Shown: one piece after another, positions 53,729 through 62,310 of the stretch
Layout of the letters: each line of letters starts with the position of its first letter
Position numbering within the stretch: position 1 is the first letter of the stretch
NCBI RefSeq assembly: GCF_048269205.1
Contig: NZ_JBLXJC010000001.1
Coordinates: 186,001-250,000, forward strand
Origin: Emcibacter sp048269205
Lineage (GTDB): Bacteria; Pseudomonadota; Alphaproteobacteria; Sphingomonadales; Emcibacteraceae
Length of the DNA: 64,000 bases
Direction: 5' to 3'
The notes under the pieces: generated by a model
The model's input: only the letters and a program-made list of their open reading frames with translations
Databases searched by the model: none
What the model was told of the DNA's origin: nothing
Position numbers and translations under genes: made by a program

Positions 53729-53858
53729 GCGCCTTGGGGTCGGTTGCCCAGATCGTCAGATTCTGTTGCCAGAAATCGAGATATTTCTCGGCAAGTTTAT
53801 CGATATCAGTTGGGTCTGTGTCCGGGGCTGATTCCGGCTTTTCATTTTCACTGGACAT
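53667..53858 (-). CDS. Small acidic protein of unknown function next to phaR
   Basis: 63 residues, acidic ends and a helical middle (LAEKYLDFWQQNLTIWATDP, then ALERWVETL). I do not recognise the family. Its gene starts the minus-strand unit that also holds the TonB-type gene and exbD, and it diverges from phaR across a gap with PhaR-type dyads. A small PHB-granule-associated protein under PhaR control is a reasonable guess. Confidence 0.6.
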   Translation of the reverse strand: MSSENEKPESAPDTDPTDIDKLAEKYLDFWQQNLTIWATDPKALERWVETLSAGQSDKPEKTD

Positions 53859-53952
53859 GAGACCAGACTAGCACCGGTTCGGGCCGGCCAAAAGCCTCTA
53901 TTGGACCATTGGCCGCATTTTTGTTATTGTTGCGCAGCATTTTTCTTGCGCC

Positions 53953-53995
53953 CTGCAACATTTTTGCAGCATGATGTCCGCAGTGTGCAATTGCA
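53953..53995. promoter_or_regulatory. PhaR-type operators between phaR and the divergent small gene
   Basis: CTGCAA (53953-53958) and TTGCAG (53964-53969) form a perfect dyad with a five-base spacer. TGCAATTGCA (53986-53995) is a second perfect palindrome. Both fit the TGC/GCA recognition of PhaR and suggest autoregulation and control of the divergent unit. Confidence 0.55.
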
Positions 53996-54077
53996 TACAG
54001 AACATAACGTGCGGCCTCTCCAAGGCTGCGATTGTTCTGGCACGAGGTAAAAGTATCTTAAATGGGAAGGTAAGGAT

Positions 54078-54686
54078 TTGGCGAAAAAAGACAAAACGGA
54101 AGACGGGCAGATCGTTATCAAAAAATATGCAAACCGCCGGCTTTATAATACGGACAGCAGCAGCTATGTGACGCTGGACGATCTGTCGATGATGGTTCGT
54201 GAGGGGAAGGAATTTGTGGTCCGTGACGCCAAGAGCGGTGAGGATATCACCCATAGCGTGCTGACCCAGATTATTTTCGAAGAGGAAAGCAAGGGAGAGA
54301 CTCTGCTGCCGATTAACTTCCTCAGACAGTTGATCAGCTTTTATGGGGGCGGCCTGCAGCAGGTGGTGCCCGACTATCTGGAATCCAGCATGTCCATGTT
54401 TGCGGAAAACCAGGAAAGGTTCCGCCAGTTCGTGGAGGAAAATTTTTCTGCCGGAACGCCTTTTTCCTTCAAATCTTTCAAACCGTTCGAGGAACTGACG
54501 CGGCAAAATATGGCGGCCTTTGAAAACGCCATGCAGATGTTCAGTCCGTTCCATGGAATTCCGCAGCCGGAAACCCGCGACAAGGAAAAACCGGCTGACA
54601 GTACCAAGAGTGATGAGCAGCTGTCCAAACTTCAGGAACAGCTTGCTGCCATGCAGCAGCAATTAAAGGACTTGCAGAAAAAATAG
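54078..54686 (+). CDS. phaR: Polyhydroxyalkanoate synthesis repressor PhaR
   Basis: Repressor that binds both DNA and PHB granules and controls phasin expression. 202 residues with the conserved N-terminal domain (IKKYANRRLYNTDSSSYVTL, DLSMMVREGKEFVVRDA), the accumulation-regulator central part and a C-terminal coiled coil rich in Gln. The start is TTG at 54078, supported by the strong GGAAGGTAAGGA just upstream and no better ATG. Two TGC/GCA dyads lie upstream. Confidence 0.95.
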   Translation: MAKKDKTEDGQIVIKKYANRRLYNTDSSSYVTLDDLSMMVREGKEFVVRDAKSGEDITHSVLTQIIFEEESKGETLLPINFLRQLISFYGGGLQQVVPDYLESSMSMFAENQERFRQFVEENFSAGTPFSFKSFKPFEELTRQNMAAFENAMQMFSPFHGIPQPETRDKEKPADSTKSDEQLSKLQEQLAAMQQQLKDLQKK

Positions 54687-54725
54687 TCTGCAGACGCAAA
54701 CAAGCATCAACACACAAGGTGAAAA

Positions 54726-56780
54726 ATGAAAAAGTATCTGGGATATACGGGACTGGCTCTTCTTCTGGTGTCAGCCCTTATCGCCGGGGGTTGTTCCCCG
54801 GCCAGCGAGACGGCGGGGGAACAGGCCGACCTGACCTCCGGCGTTCATCAGGAACATATGAAAACCGACATTCGGCCCGGTGACGATTTCTTTGAATATG
54901 TCAACGGCACCTGGCTGGAAGCAACGGAAATTCCGTCCGACAAGTCCAGCATCGGCAGCTTCTATTACCTGCGCGACAATGCGGAAGAGGATGTAAAGGC
55001 GATTATCGAGGAATCCGCAGCTGCCGACAATGCGCCGGGCTCGGACGCCCAGAAGGTCGGCGACTTCTATAACAGTTATATGGATATGGAAACCCGGAAT
55101 GCGCGCGGCATAGAGCCGCTTAAACCGGAATTTGCCAAAATCGACGCCATTTCTTCCTATGGTGAACTGGCCCAGTGGTTTGCCTATGCCGACAAGGTCG
55201 GCTTCGATGCGCCCTTTGGTCTTTATGTCAATAACGACGCCAAGCAGGCGGACCAGTATGCGGTCTATGCCTGGCAGTCCGGGCTCGGTCTGCCGGACCG
55301 TGAGTATTATTTCAAGGATGACGAGAAGTCGGTGGACGTTCGGGAAAAATATGTGGCCCATGTGGAACGCATGCTGACCCTGGCCGGTATTGACGGTGCC
55401 GCGGACAAGGCCAAAAAAATCATGGCGCTGGAAACCGCACTGGCCGACAAGCACTGGCTCAAGGAAGACAACCGCGATTCGGTCAAGCGCTATAATAAAT
55501 ACGAGCGCGCCAAACTTGCGGAACTGGTGCCGGGATTTGACTGGGATGGCTATCTTGCGGAAACAGGTCTTGCCGATCTTGAGGAAGTCATTATCAACCA
55601 GCCCAGCTATATGGAAGGTCTGGCCGGGATCATCAAGGGGACGGACCTTGAAACCTGGAAGATCTGGGCCAAATGGAGTGTCATCAATAATACCGCAAGT
55701 CGGCTCACTGCTGAAATTGACCAGGCCAATTTTGACTTTTTCGGCAAGGTCCTGAGCGGTCAGCCGGAACAGCGGCCCCTGTGGCGCCGGGCGGTTTCCG
55801 CCGTTAACGGCACTCTTGGCGAAGTGGTCGGAAAGGTCTATGTGGACAATCATTTCAAGCCCGAGGCCAAGGCCCGCATGGTCGAACTGGTGGAAAATCT
55901 GGTCAAGGCCTATGAGGTGAGCATCAAGGAGCTGGACTGGATGGGTGAGGAAACCAAACAGCAGGCCCTGGAGAAGCTGCATAAATTTACCCCCAAAATT
56001 GGTTATCCGGATAAATGGAAGGATTATTCCAAGCTGGAAATCAGTGCCGACGATTATTTCGGCAATGTGAAACGGGCCCGCATTGTGGAGCACGAGCGCC
56101 AGCTGGCCAAGCTGGGCGGGCCGATCCAGGACTGGGAATGGTTCATGACTCCACAGACGGTCAACGCCTATTATAATCCCGTCATGAACGAGATTGTCTT
56201 CCCGGCCGCGATCCTGCAGCCGCCTTTCTTTGACATGGCGGCCGACGATGCGGTCAATTACGGTGCCATCGGCGGCGTGATCGGGCATGAAATCGGTCAC
56301 GGATTTGACGATCAGGGCAGCACCTATAACGGTGATGGCGAGTTGAAAAACTGGTGGACCGATAGCGACCGGGCGGCCTTTGAAAAACGTACCGGTCAGC
56401 TGGTGGCTCAGTATAACGGTTTCGAGGCCCTGCCGGAGCTGCATGTGAACGGCGAGTTTACCCTGGGCGAGAATATTGGCGACCTGGGTGGCCTCAGCAT
56501 TGCCTACAAGGCCTATAAAATGTCTCTTGAAGGTAAGGAAGCACCGGTTATTGACGGCTTTACCGGAGATCAGCGTTTCTTCATCGGCTGGGCCCAGGCT
56601 TTCCAGGGTAAATACCGGGACGAGGCCTTGCGCAACCGTATCCAGACCGACCCACACAGCCCGGCCCGTTTCCGGGTCAACGGCGTGGTTCGTAACGTGC
56701 AGGCCTTCTACGAGGCCTTTGACGTGGGTGAAGACGGCGGCCTGTACCTTAGCCCGGAAGAGCGGGTGAAAATCTGGTAA
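54726..56780 (+). CDS. M13-family zinc metallopeptidase, lipoprotein
   Basis: Neprilysin-type endopeptidase of 684 residues, exported and lipid-anchored (lipobox LIAGGC at residues 19-24). Zinc ligands are His521 and His525 in HEIGHGFDDQG and Glu582 in ENIGDLGG; the substrate motif NAYYNP precedes them. It cleaves small peptides in the periplasm or at the surface. It follows phaR by 39 bases but is not obviously linked in function; a terminator follows. Confidence 0.95.
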   Translation: MKKYLGYTGLALLLVSALIAGGCSPASETAGEQADLTSGVHQEHMKTDIRPGDDFFEYVNGTWLEATEIPSDKSSIGSFYYLRDNAEEDVKAIIEESAAADNAPGSDAQKVGDFYNSYMDMETRNARGIEPLKPEFAKIDAISSYGELAQWFAYADKVGFDAPFGLYVNNDAKQADQYAVYAWQSGLGLPDREYYFKDDEKSVDVREKYVAHVERMLTLAGIDGAADKAKKIMALETALADKHWLKEDNRDSVKRYNKYERAKLAELVPGFDWDGYLAETGLADLEEVIINQPSYMEGLAGIIKGTDLETWKIWAKWSVINNTASRLTAEIDQANFDFFGKVLSGQPEQRPLWRRAVSAVNGTLGEVVGKVYVDNHFKPEAKARMVELVENLVKAYEVSIKELDWMGEETKQQALEKLHKFTPKIGYPDKWKDYSKLEISADDYFGNVKRARIVEHERQLAKLGGPIQDWEWFMTPQTVNAYYNPVMNEIVFPAAILQPPFFDMAADDAVNYGAIGGVIGHEIGHGFDDQGSTYNGDGELKNWWTDSDRAAFEKRTGQLVAQYNGFEALPELHVNGEFTLGENIGDLGGLSIAYKAYKMSLEGKEAPVIDGFTGDQRFFIGWAQAFQGKYRDEALRNRIQTDPHSPARFRVNGVVRNVQAFYEAFDVGEDGGLYLSPEERVKIW

Positions 56781-56801
56781 ACGCCGGGGAATGATAAAAG
56801 G

Positions 56802-56830
56802 AAAAGGCGGTCCCTGTGGCCGCCTTTTTT
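56802..56830 (+). terminator. Terminator after the M13 peptidase gene
   Basis: AAAAGGCGG (56802-56810) pairs with CCGCCTTTT (56820-56828), followed by TT. It lies between two converging genes. Confidence 0.85.
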
Positions 56831-56839
56831 AATGTGAGC

Positions 56840-57346
56840 TTATTCCGACTGGGTCTGGATATACTGCAGCTTGGCGCGGATGCGCGGCCAGTTGGCTTCG
56901 GCCTGGGATATCTTCTCCTGGAAATTCTCCAGCCAGTAGGCCTTGGTATTTTCGTTATGGTGAAGATACAGCTTCCCGTCGCGCAGGGTCCAGATCAGCG
57001 GATCGGTCGGGCTTGAATAGCCCTTGGCGATAAAGACCGGTTCATAGCCGCCGTACTGGGGCGCATATTTGTTGGGTTCTTTGGCAAAGGCGTCCCGGTG
57101 GTCTTCGGAAGCGAAGCGCCATTTGGCCCCGGCCCAGGTTACTTCATACAGGGGATCGCCAAAGACCGGCCTGTCTTCTGTGAAATAGGCCACTGTGTCA
57201 TAGCCGAGTATGGCGACACCATTGTCGTCATCATAGATCAGGCTGTCGGCGAAATAGCTCTGGGAGCTATAGTAAAACAGCATGCCGCCGAGGACGGCGA
57301 CCACGATGGCGGAGATGAAAAGCAGATATTTGGTCAGATTGTTCAT
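56840..57346 (-). CDS. YHS domain-containing membrane-anchored protein
   Basis: 168 residues: N-terminal membrane helix (about 7-27), then a YHS-type domain (VAILGYDTVAYFTEDRPVFG, AKWRFASEDHRDAFAKEPNK, YAPQYGGYE). This family is common in proteobacteria and may bind metal or a small molecule in the periplasm; no function is proven. It converges on the M13 gene. Confidence 0.88.
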   Translation of the reverse strand: MNNLTKYLLFISAIVVAVLGGMLFYYSSQSYFADSLIYDDDNGVAILGYDTVAYFTEDRPVFGDPLYEVTWAGAKWRFASEDHRDAFAKEPNKYAPQYGGYEPVFIAKGYSSPTDPLIWTLRDGKLYLHHNENTKAYWLENFQEKISQAEANWPRIRAKLQYIQTQSE

Positions 57347-57553
57347 GACGGCCTCATTCGGAATTCACTGTCGGCACCATACTGTGATCGCCACGAATTG
57401 CCAACGACAGATTCTGTCTTTGCCGTCTCCTGGTAAAGCAGCGACTGTCACCGGATTGTCAAAATAATGAAACTTTTATCTTATGGTTAATCCTTCGCTT
57501 ACTTCTTTACCTCAATATGGACACATTCCCGTCTCAAAAAGGGCCCCTCTTTT

Positions 57554-57569
57554 TGGCATGGTATATGCA
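57554..57569 (+). promoter_or_regulatory. Sigma-54-like promoter before a 55-codon gene
   Basis: TGGCATGGTATATGCA has GG and GC at the exact -24/-12 spacing and differs from the consensus at two other positions. Transcription would start near 57580, 48 bases before the small gene. Confidence 0.45.
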
Positions 57570-57627
57570 AGGTTTGGAATGTAGGCCGGATCAGTGAGTG
57601 ATTTCCGGCCAGTAGACCGGAGTGAGA

Positions 57628-57795
57628 ATGATGGTAACAGCTAAAGCCGACAGGTTGTCACATACCCGTGAAACCGCTCTTCGCCTGATCAAATGCATGG
57701 GCCTTTCCGCAGCGCTGGACTATTGCAGGGATAGTCAGTGGATGGGAATTGCCAATGAGATCAAGATGATACGGGACGAGCGGCAGGCCCGCTAA
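57628..57795 (+). CDS. Small basic protein of unknown function, 55 codons
   Basis: The frame starts with two ATG codons behind GGAGTGAG and encodes MMVTAKADRLSHTRETALRL, continues through a helical middle with two Cys, and ends RDERQAR. It is not recognised. Good ribosome site, a sigma-54-like promoter and a hairpin after the stop make a real gene likely. Confidence 0.6.
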   Translation: MMVTAKADRLSHTRETALRLIKCMGLSAALDYCRDSQWMGIANEIKMIRDERQAR

Positions 57796-57828
57796 GGCGT
57801 CAAGGCTATTTCGGCTCTCGCCTTTTTT
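57794..57828 (+). terminator. Possible terminator after the 55-codon gene
   Basis: AAGGCG (57794-57799) can pair with CGCCTT (57819-57824), followed by a run of T. The loop is long (19 bases), so this is only moderately convincing. Confidence 0.45.
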
Positions 57829-58133
57829 CACTGACCGGGAAGATCTTCCCCGGGTCGGGCAGAGGCCGACTGAAGCTCATATCTGACATAATTTCCTTCT
57901 GAAACATCTTCTTTTCCAGTTGTCTGGATTTGGGAAATTTTCCCGAAAACTGTAAAGTTTTCCGACATTTTATGATTTTCTTGTCTCTCGCCGGCTGCTC
58001 GGCAAGGGCTGTATTACATCATTTGGATTTTTTTATTCTTGTTTTTTTCCATTCGACTTAACCTTACACTAACGGCTCGGCGCTATGACAGGGGCAGACA
58101 CAACGCGATGTACAGGGGTTACAAGGGGCAGGA
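57829..58133. other. Gene-free gap with several short palindromes
   Basis: I see no gene here. It holds the perfect palindrome GGGAAGATCTTCCC (57837-57850), GGGAAATTTTCCC (57932-57944, single-base centre) and a hairpin GAAAACT/AGTTTTC with loop GTAA (57945-57962). The end is AT-rich and probably carries the promoter of the deacetylase gene. Confidence 0.6.
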
Positions 58134-59156
58134 ATGCGCAGCATCAAACTGACTATTCTTTATCTGGCAAAATATCTCGGGCTTTTCCGCTACAGCCGGA
58201 AGAAAACCAAACAGGGGCTTCAGATTCTCTGCTATCACGGCTTTTCCCTGGCCGATGAAGACGGCTTCCGTCCCAAGCTCTTTATGAAAGCCGCAACCCT
58301 CGAGCAACGTTTGCAGATGCTGAAAAAGAGCGGGTTTCCGGTTCTGCCTCTGGGCGAGGCCTGCGAAAGACTGAAGGCCGGCACTCTGCCGGACAATGCA
58401 GTGGTCATTACCATGGATGACGGCTGGCAGGGGGCGGCGGAACACGCCTGGCCTCTGTTCGAAAAATACGGTTTCCCCTGGACCCTGTATCTGACCACCT
58501 ATTATGCGGAGAAGCAGACCCAGGTGATGAATCTGGCGCTCCAGTATCTGTGCTGGAAAAGCCGGGAAGAAACGGTGGATCTGAGATCCCTCAGCCCAGA
58601 GTTCGGCAAAAGCCTGCGTCTTGGTGTGGATATGAGCCGGGAGGATCTGGCCGCAAAACTGGTGGAGATCGGCGAGGCAATCCCCACGTCCCAGGACCGG
58701 CAGGATTTTGTCAGGCGTGCCGCTTCCGCCTTTCGTCTGGGGCAAAAAGAATTTGAAGACAGGAAACTCTTTCGCCTGATTGATCTGGAGACCTGCCGCA
58801 AAATGGCGGCTTCCGGCGTGGATATTCAGCTTCATACCCATCGTCACACTCTGGGCGACGGTAGCCGGGAAAGTCTTCAGGAAGAGCTGGCCAAGAACCG
58901 TAAGGCAATCACCAGGGGCGGCAATGGCAACCCGCAGCATCTCTGCTATCCCAGCGGCTATTACGAACCGCAGCATCTTGGTTATCTGCAGGAGCTCGGC
59001 ATCAAAAGCGCCACCACCTGTTTCGCCGGGCTGAATTATCAGGACACTCCGCTTCTTGAACTGAAACGTTTTCTCGATGGAGAAAATATCTCCCCGATCG
59101 AATTCGAGGCTGAACTCTACGGCTTTCAGGAATTGTTGCGGGGGCTGAGAAAGTAA
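58134..59156 (+). CDS. NodB-type polysaccharide deacetylase
   Basis: Carbohydrate esterase family 4-like protein of 340 residues. The metal site is visible as TMDDGW (Asp-Asp) and HTHRH; CYHGFSLADE opens the domain and CYPSGYYEP follows the histidines. No clear signal peptide, though the N-terminus is basic and hydrophobic. It could act on exopolysaccharide or lipid-linked sugars. AGGGGCAGGA precedes the ATG. Confidence 0.88.
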   Translation: MRSIKLTILYLAKYLGLFRYSRKKTKQGLQILCYHGFSLADEDGFRPKLFMKAATLEQRLQMLKKSGFPVLPLGEACERLKAGTLPDNAVVITMDDGWQGAAEHAWPLFEKYGFPWTLYLTTYYAEKQTQVMNLALQYLCWKSREETVDLRSLSPEFGKSLRLGVDMSREDLAAKLVEIGEAIPTSQDRQDFVRRAASAFRLGQKEFEDRKLFRLIDLETCRKMAASGVDIQLHTHRHTLGDGSRESLQEELAKNRKAITRGGNGNPQHLCYPSGYYEPQHLGYLQELGIKSATTCFAGLNYQDTPLLELKRFLDGENISPIEFEAELYGFQELLRGLRK

Positions 59157-59164
59157 GTCATAAA

Positions 59165-59189
59165 AAAAGCGCCTCGTTCGGGCGCTTTT
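59165..59189. terminator. Bidirectional terminator between the deacetylase gene and hbd
   Basis: AAAAGCGCC (59165-59173) pairs with GGCGCTTTT (59181-59189). T-rich sequence follows on the plus strand, and seven T follow on the minus strand. Confidence 0.88.
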
Positions 59190-59210
59190 CCTTTTGGTCT
59201 TTTTTGAATT

Positions 59211-60083
59211 TTAGCGGGTCGGAACCGGCTCGTCGCCCCGGTAATCGTAAAAGCCGCGTCCCACTTTCTGTCCAAGCCAGCCGGCCTCCACATATTTGAC
59301 CAGCAAAGGACAGGGCCGGTATTTGCTGTCGGCCAGACCTTCGAACAGCACCTGCATAATGCTGAGGCAGGTATCCAGGCCAATGAAGTCGGCAAGCTGC
59401 AGCGGACCCATGGGATGGTTGGCGCCAAGCCGCATGGCCTTGTCGATGGATTCCACCGAGCCTACACCTTCATAGAGGGTATAGATGGCCTCGTTGATCA
59501 TGGGCAGCAGAATACGGTTGACGATAAAGGCCGGGAAATCCTCGGAGCTGGCGGTTGTCTTGCCGAGCTTGGTGACGACTTCCTTGGCCGTGCTGTAGGT
59601 TTCCTCGCTGGTGGCAATCCCGCGGATCAGCTCCACCAGTTTCATCACCGGCACCGGATTCATGAAATGCAGGCCGATGAATTTTTCCGGCCGGTCCGTG
59701 GTGGACGCCAGACGGGTGATGGAAATGGAGGAGGTGTTGGTTGCCAGAAGAGCGTCCGGCTTCAGTTTGGAACAGACGTCCTGGAAAATCTGTTTCTTGA
59801 TCTCTTCGTTTTCCGTAGCCGCTTCGATGACGAGGTCGCAGTCACCGATCTTGTCGGTGCCGACCACCGGTGTGATTCGGGCGATTGCGGCGTTGGCGTC
59901 TTCCTCCGATACCCTGCCTTTGGCAACCTGGCGGTTGATATTGCTTTCAATAATCTGCATTGCCTTATCCAGGTTATCCTTGCTGATGTCGCTCATCAGC
60001 ACGTCGAACCCGGCCAGACAAAAGACATGGGCAATCCCGTTGCCCATTTGCCCTGCACCGATAATGCCTACTTTTTGAACCAT
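59211..60083 (-). CDS. hbd: 3-hydroxybutyryl-CoA dehydrogenase
   Basis: NAD-dependent enzyme interconverting acetoacetyl-CoA and (S)-3-hydroxybutyryl-CoA. 290 residues; nucleotide loop GAGQMGNGIAHVF, catalytic His in GLHFMNPVPVMKLVE, and the C-terminal signature MGPLQLADFIGLD. It follows etfA on the same strand, suggesting joint use in acyl-CoA oxidation. Confidence 0.95.
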   Translation of the reverse strand: MVQKVGIIGAGQMGNGIAHVFCLAGFDVLMSDISKDNLDKAMQIIESNINRQVAKGRVSEEDANAAIARITPVVGTDKIGDCDLVIEAATENEEIKKQIFQDVCSKLKPDALLATNTSSISITRLASTTDRPEKFIGLHFMNPVPVMKLVELIRGIATSEETYSTAKEVVTKLGKTTASSEDFPAFIVNRILLPMINEAIYTLYEGVGSVESIDKAMRLGANHPMGPLQLADFIGLDTCLSIMQVLFEGLADSKYRPCPLLVKYVEAGWLGQKVGRGFYDYRGDEPVPTR

Positions 60084-60135
60084 GTCTGGTTGCTTTCTTA
60101 CTGTTATTTTATCGTTGTTTTACGCTGTACTTCGG

Positions 60136-60166
60136 TTTTCCCCCTCCCGCAAGGGGAAGGGGAAAA
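60136..60166. repeat. REP-like intergenic palindrome
   Basis: TTTTCCCCCTCCC, loop GCAA, then GGGGAAGGGGAAAA form a long hairpin between etfA and hbd. The CCCTCCC-GCAA-GGGG core resembles palindromic repeats dispersed in many proteobacterial genomes. Only one copy is in the window. Confidence 0.55.
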
Positions 60167-60175
60167 TACGGTTTG

Positions 60176-61108
60176 TTATGATAACGCTTTCTCCAGCTCA
60201 GGCAAAGCCTGAAACAGGTCGGCGACAAGGCCGTAGTCCGCTACTTGGAAGATGGGGGCTTCCTCATCCTTATTGATGGCGACAATGACCTTGGAATCCT
60301 TCATGCCAGCCAGATGCTGGATGGCGCCGGAAATGCCCACGGCAATATAAAGTTCAGGGGCCACGATCTTGCCGGTCTGGCCGACCTGATAATCGTTGGG
60401 AACAAAGCCCGCGTCCACAGCAGCGCGGGAGGCGCCAACCGCGGCGCCCAGCTTGTCAGCCACGGCTTCCACAAGTTTGAAGTTTTCGCCGCTGCCCATG
60501 CCGCGACCACCGGAAATGATGATTTTGGCGCTGGTCAGTTCCGGCCGTTCGGATTTGCTGAGTTCTTGTCCGACGAAGCTGGAAAGGCCCGGGTTTTCAG
60601 CGGCGGAGATATTTTCCACAGCTGCCGAACCACCTTCTTTTGCCGCTGCGGCAAAGGCCGTGGTCCGGACAGTGATGATTTTCTTGGGGTCAGAGCTCTG
60701 CACGGTGGCAATGGCGTTTCCAGCGTAGATCGGGCGCTGGAAGGTATCGGCGCTTTCCACGGAAATAATGTCGGAAATCTGCACCACATCCAGAAGGGCG
60801 GCTACACGGGGCATGAAGTTCTTGCCGGTGGTGGTCGCGGCAGTCAGGATGGCGTCATAGCCATCCGCCAGGCCAACGACCAGCGGGGCCAGAACTTCGG
60901 CCAGCGGATGCTCATAATCGGCGGCATCGGCCACAAGAACCTTTGCCACACCGGCCACTTTGGCAGCGGCTTCTGCCACGGCGCCGCAACCGGAACCGGC
61001 CACAAGCACATGGACGTCGCCGCCAAGGGCGGCAGCGGCAGTAACAGTGTTCAGGGTGCTGTCCTTGAGGACGGCATTGTCATGATCGGCAATTACAAGT
61101 GATGTCAT
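60176..61108 (-). CDS. etfA: Electron transfer flavoprotein subunit alpha
   Basis: FAD-binding subunit that takes electrons from acyl-CoA dehydrogenases. 310 residues; the FAD region SGGRGMGSGENFKLVEAVAD, then DAGFVPNDYQVGQTGK and ISGAIQHLAGMKDS. It follows etfB by two bases. Confidence 0.97.
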   Translation of the reverse strand: MTSLVIADHDNAVLKDSTLNTVTAAAALGGDVHVLVAGSGCGAVAEAAAKVAGVAKVLVADAADYEHPLAEVLAPLVVGLADGYDAILTAATTTGKNFMPRVAALLDVVQISDIISVESADTFQRPIYAGNAIATVQSSDPKKIITVRTTAFAAAAKEGGSAAVENISAAENPGLSSFVGQELSKSERPELTSAKIIISGGRGMGSGENFKLVEAVADKLGAAVGASRAAVDAGFVPNDYQVGQTGKIVAPELYIAVGISGAIQHLAGMKDSKVIVAINKDEEAPIFQVADYGLVADLFQALPELEKALS

Positions 61109-61110
61109 GT

Positions 61111-61860
61111 TCAGAGTACTCCCGCTTCGTCGCGCAGCTTGGCGACCAGTTCGTCCACACTTTCAACCTTGATGCCGGCCTGGCGTTTCGGCGGCTCTTC
61201 AACTTTCAGGGTTGTCAGGCGCGCTGCGGTCTCCACGCCGTAATCGGCGGGGGTCTTCTCGTCCAGCGGCTTGCGCTTGGCTTTCATAATGTTGGGCAGG
61301 GAGGCATAGCGCGGCTCATTGAGGCGCAGGTCGGTGGTGACCACGGCCGGAAGATTGAGCTTCACTGTTTCCAGACCGCCATCGATCTCGCGGGTTACAT
61401 TGACGCTGCCATCGCCAAGGTCGACTTCAGAAGCAAAGGTGCCCTGGGGCCAGCCCAGAAGAGCGGCGAGCATCTGACCGGTCTGGTTGCAGTCATCATC
61501 AATGGCCTGCTTGCCGAGAACGACAAGTCCCGGATTTTCCTCGGCCACGACGGCTTTCAGGATCTTGGCGACTGCCAGGGGTTCCACTGTATCGTCGGTC
61601 TTTACCAGAATGGCGCGGTCGGCGCCCATGGCCAGTGCGGTACGCAGTGTTTCCTGCGCCTGGGCCGGGCCAACGGAAATGGCGATGATTTCTTCTGCCT
61701 TACCGGCCTCTTTCAGGCGAATGGCTTCTTCAACAGCGATTTCGTCAAAAGGATTCATTGACATTTTGACGTTTGCAAGCTCAACGCCTGTGTTGTCCGC
61801 CTTGACGCGGACCTTGACGTTATAGTCGATAACCCGTTTTACCGGGACCAATATCTTCAT
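61111..61860 (-). CDS. etfB: Electron transfer flavoprotein subunit beta
   Basis: AMP-binding subunit of ETF. 249 residues, starting MKILVPVKRVIDYNVKVRV and with the AMP motif VLGKQAIDDDCNQTGQMLAA. A perfect 16-base dyad lies about 95-110 bases upstream. Confidence 0.97.
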   Translation of the reverse strand: MKILVPVKRVIDYNVKVRVKADNTGVELANVKMSMNPFDEIAVEEAIRLKEAGKAEEIIAISVGPAQAQETLRTALAMGADRAILVKTDDTVEPLAVAKILKAVVAEENPGLVVLGKQAIDDDCNQTGQMLAALLGWPQGTFASEVDLGDGSVNVTREIDGGLETVKLNLPAVVTTDLRLNEPRYASLPNIMKAKRKPLDEKTPADYGVETAARLTTLKVEEPPKRQAGIKVESVDELVAKLRDEAGVL

Positions 61861-61954
61861 TTATCTGGGTCTCCGTTTGCTTTATCAGAATTGAAACTAC
61901 TCTGATCCATTACGCTCTGCAATGGATGATATGCGTTTTTTTGGCAGTGCAATT

Positions 61955-61970
61955 GTTACCGGACGGTAAC
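61955..61970. promoter_or_regulatory. Perfect palindrome upstream of etfB
   Basis: GTTACCG-GA-CGGTAAC, seven perfect pairs with a two-base centre. It resembles a TetR-family operator; the most likely controlled genes are etfB-etfA(-hbd). Confidence 0.5.
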
Positions 61971-62310
61971 TAAAGCGATATATGCTGTCAACATTTCATT
62001 GCCTCGGCAGTATAGCCTTTTTCCTGATGGCCAAACATCCGTTTGAAAGTTGCTGCATAATGGCGAAAAACAGCCATTTATGCAAGCTAAACCGGCTGGT
62101 ATGGAAAGCCGGCCCTTGACCAGCGGTGAGGTGAAAGAAGGAATGGAAAAGTTGAAACGGGTTGCTTGCCTGCCCTTTTGATTCCCTTAGCGGGTGCAAT
62201 AAAGTCGCGTTGGCGGCTGTGATGCCAATGTAATTTTCCGATATCAAGCCATAAAATATGGTATCAGCAGGAAGAGCAATATTATAACAACGGGGGGAGT
62301 TCATTCCTCA
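61971..62310. other. Gene-free gap before the LplT-like gene
   Basis: I see no convincing gene or RNA. A 33-codon frame from about 62080 lacks a ribosome site. The last 60 bases are AT-rich and may hold the promoter of the transporter; GGGGGGAG at 62293-62300 is rather far from its ATG. Confidence 0.5.

Noticed and set aside
54771..56657. Long open frame (628 codons) opposite the M13 peptidase gene
   Set aside because: Antisense to a gene with complete catalytic motifs; no ribosome site or recognisable protein.
61996..62304. 102-codon frame on the minus strand in the gap before the LplT-like gene
   Set aside because: No ribosome site, unusual composition, no recognisable domain; probably chance.
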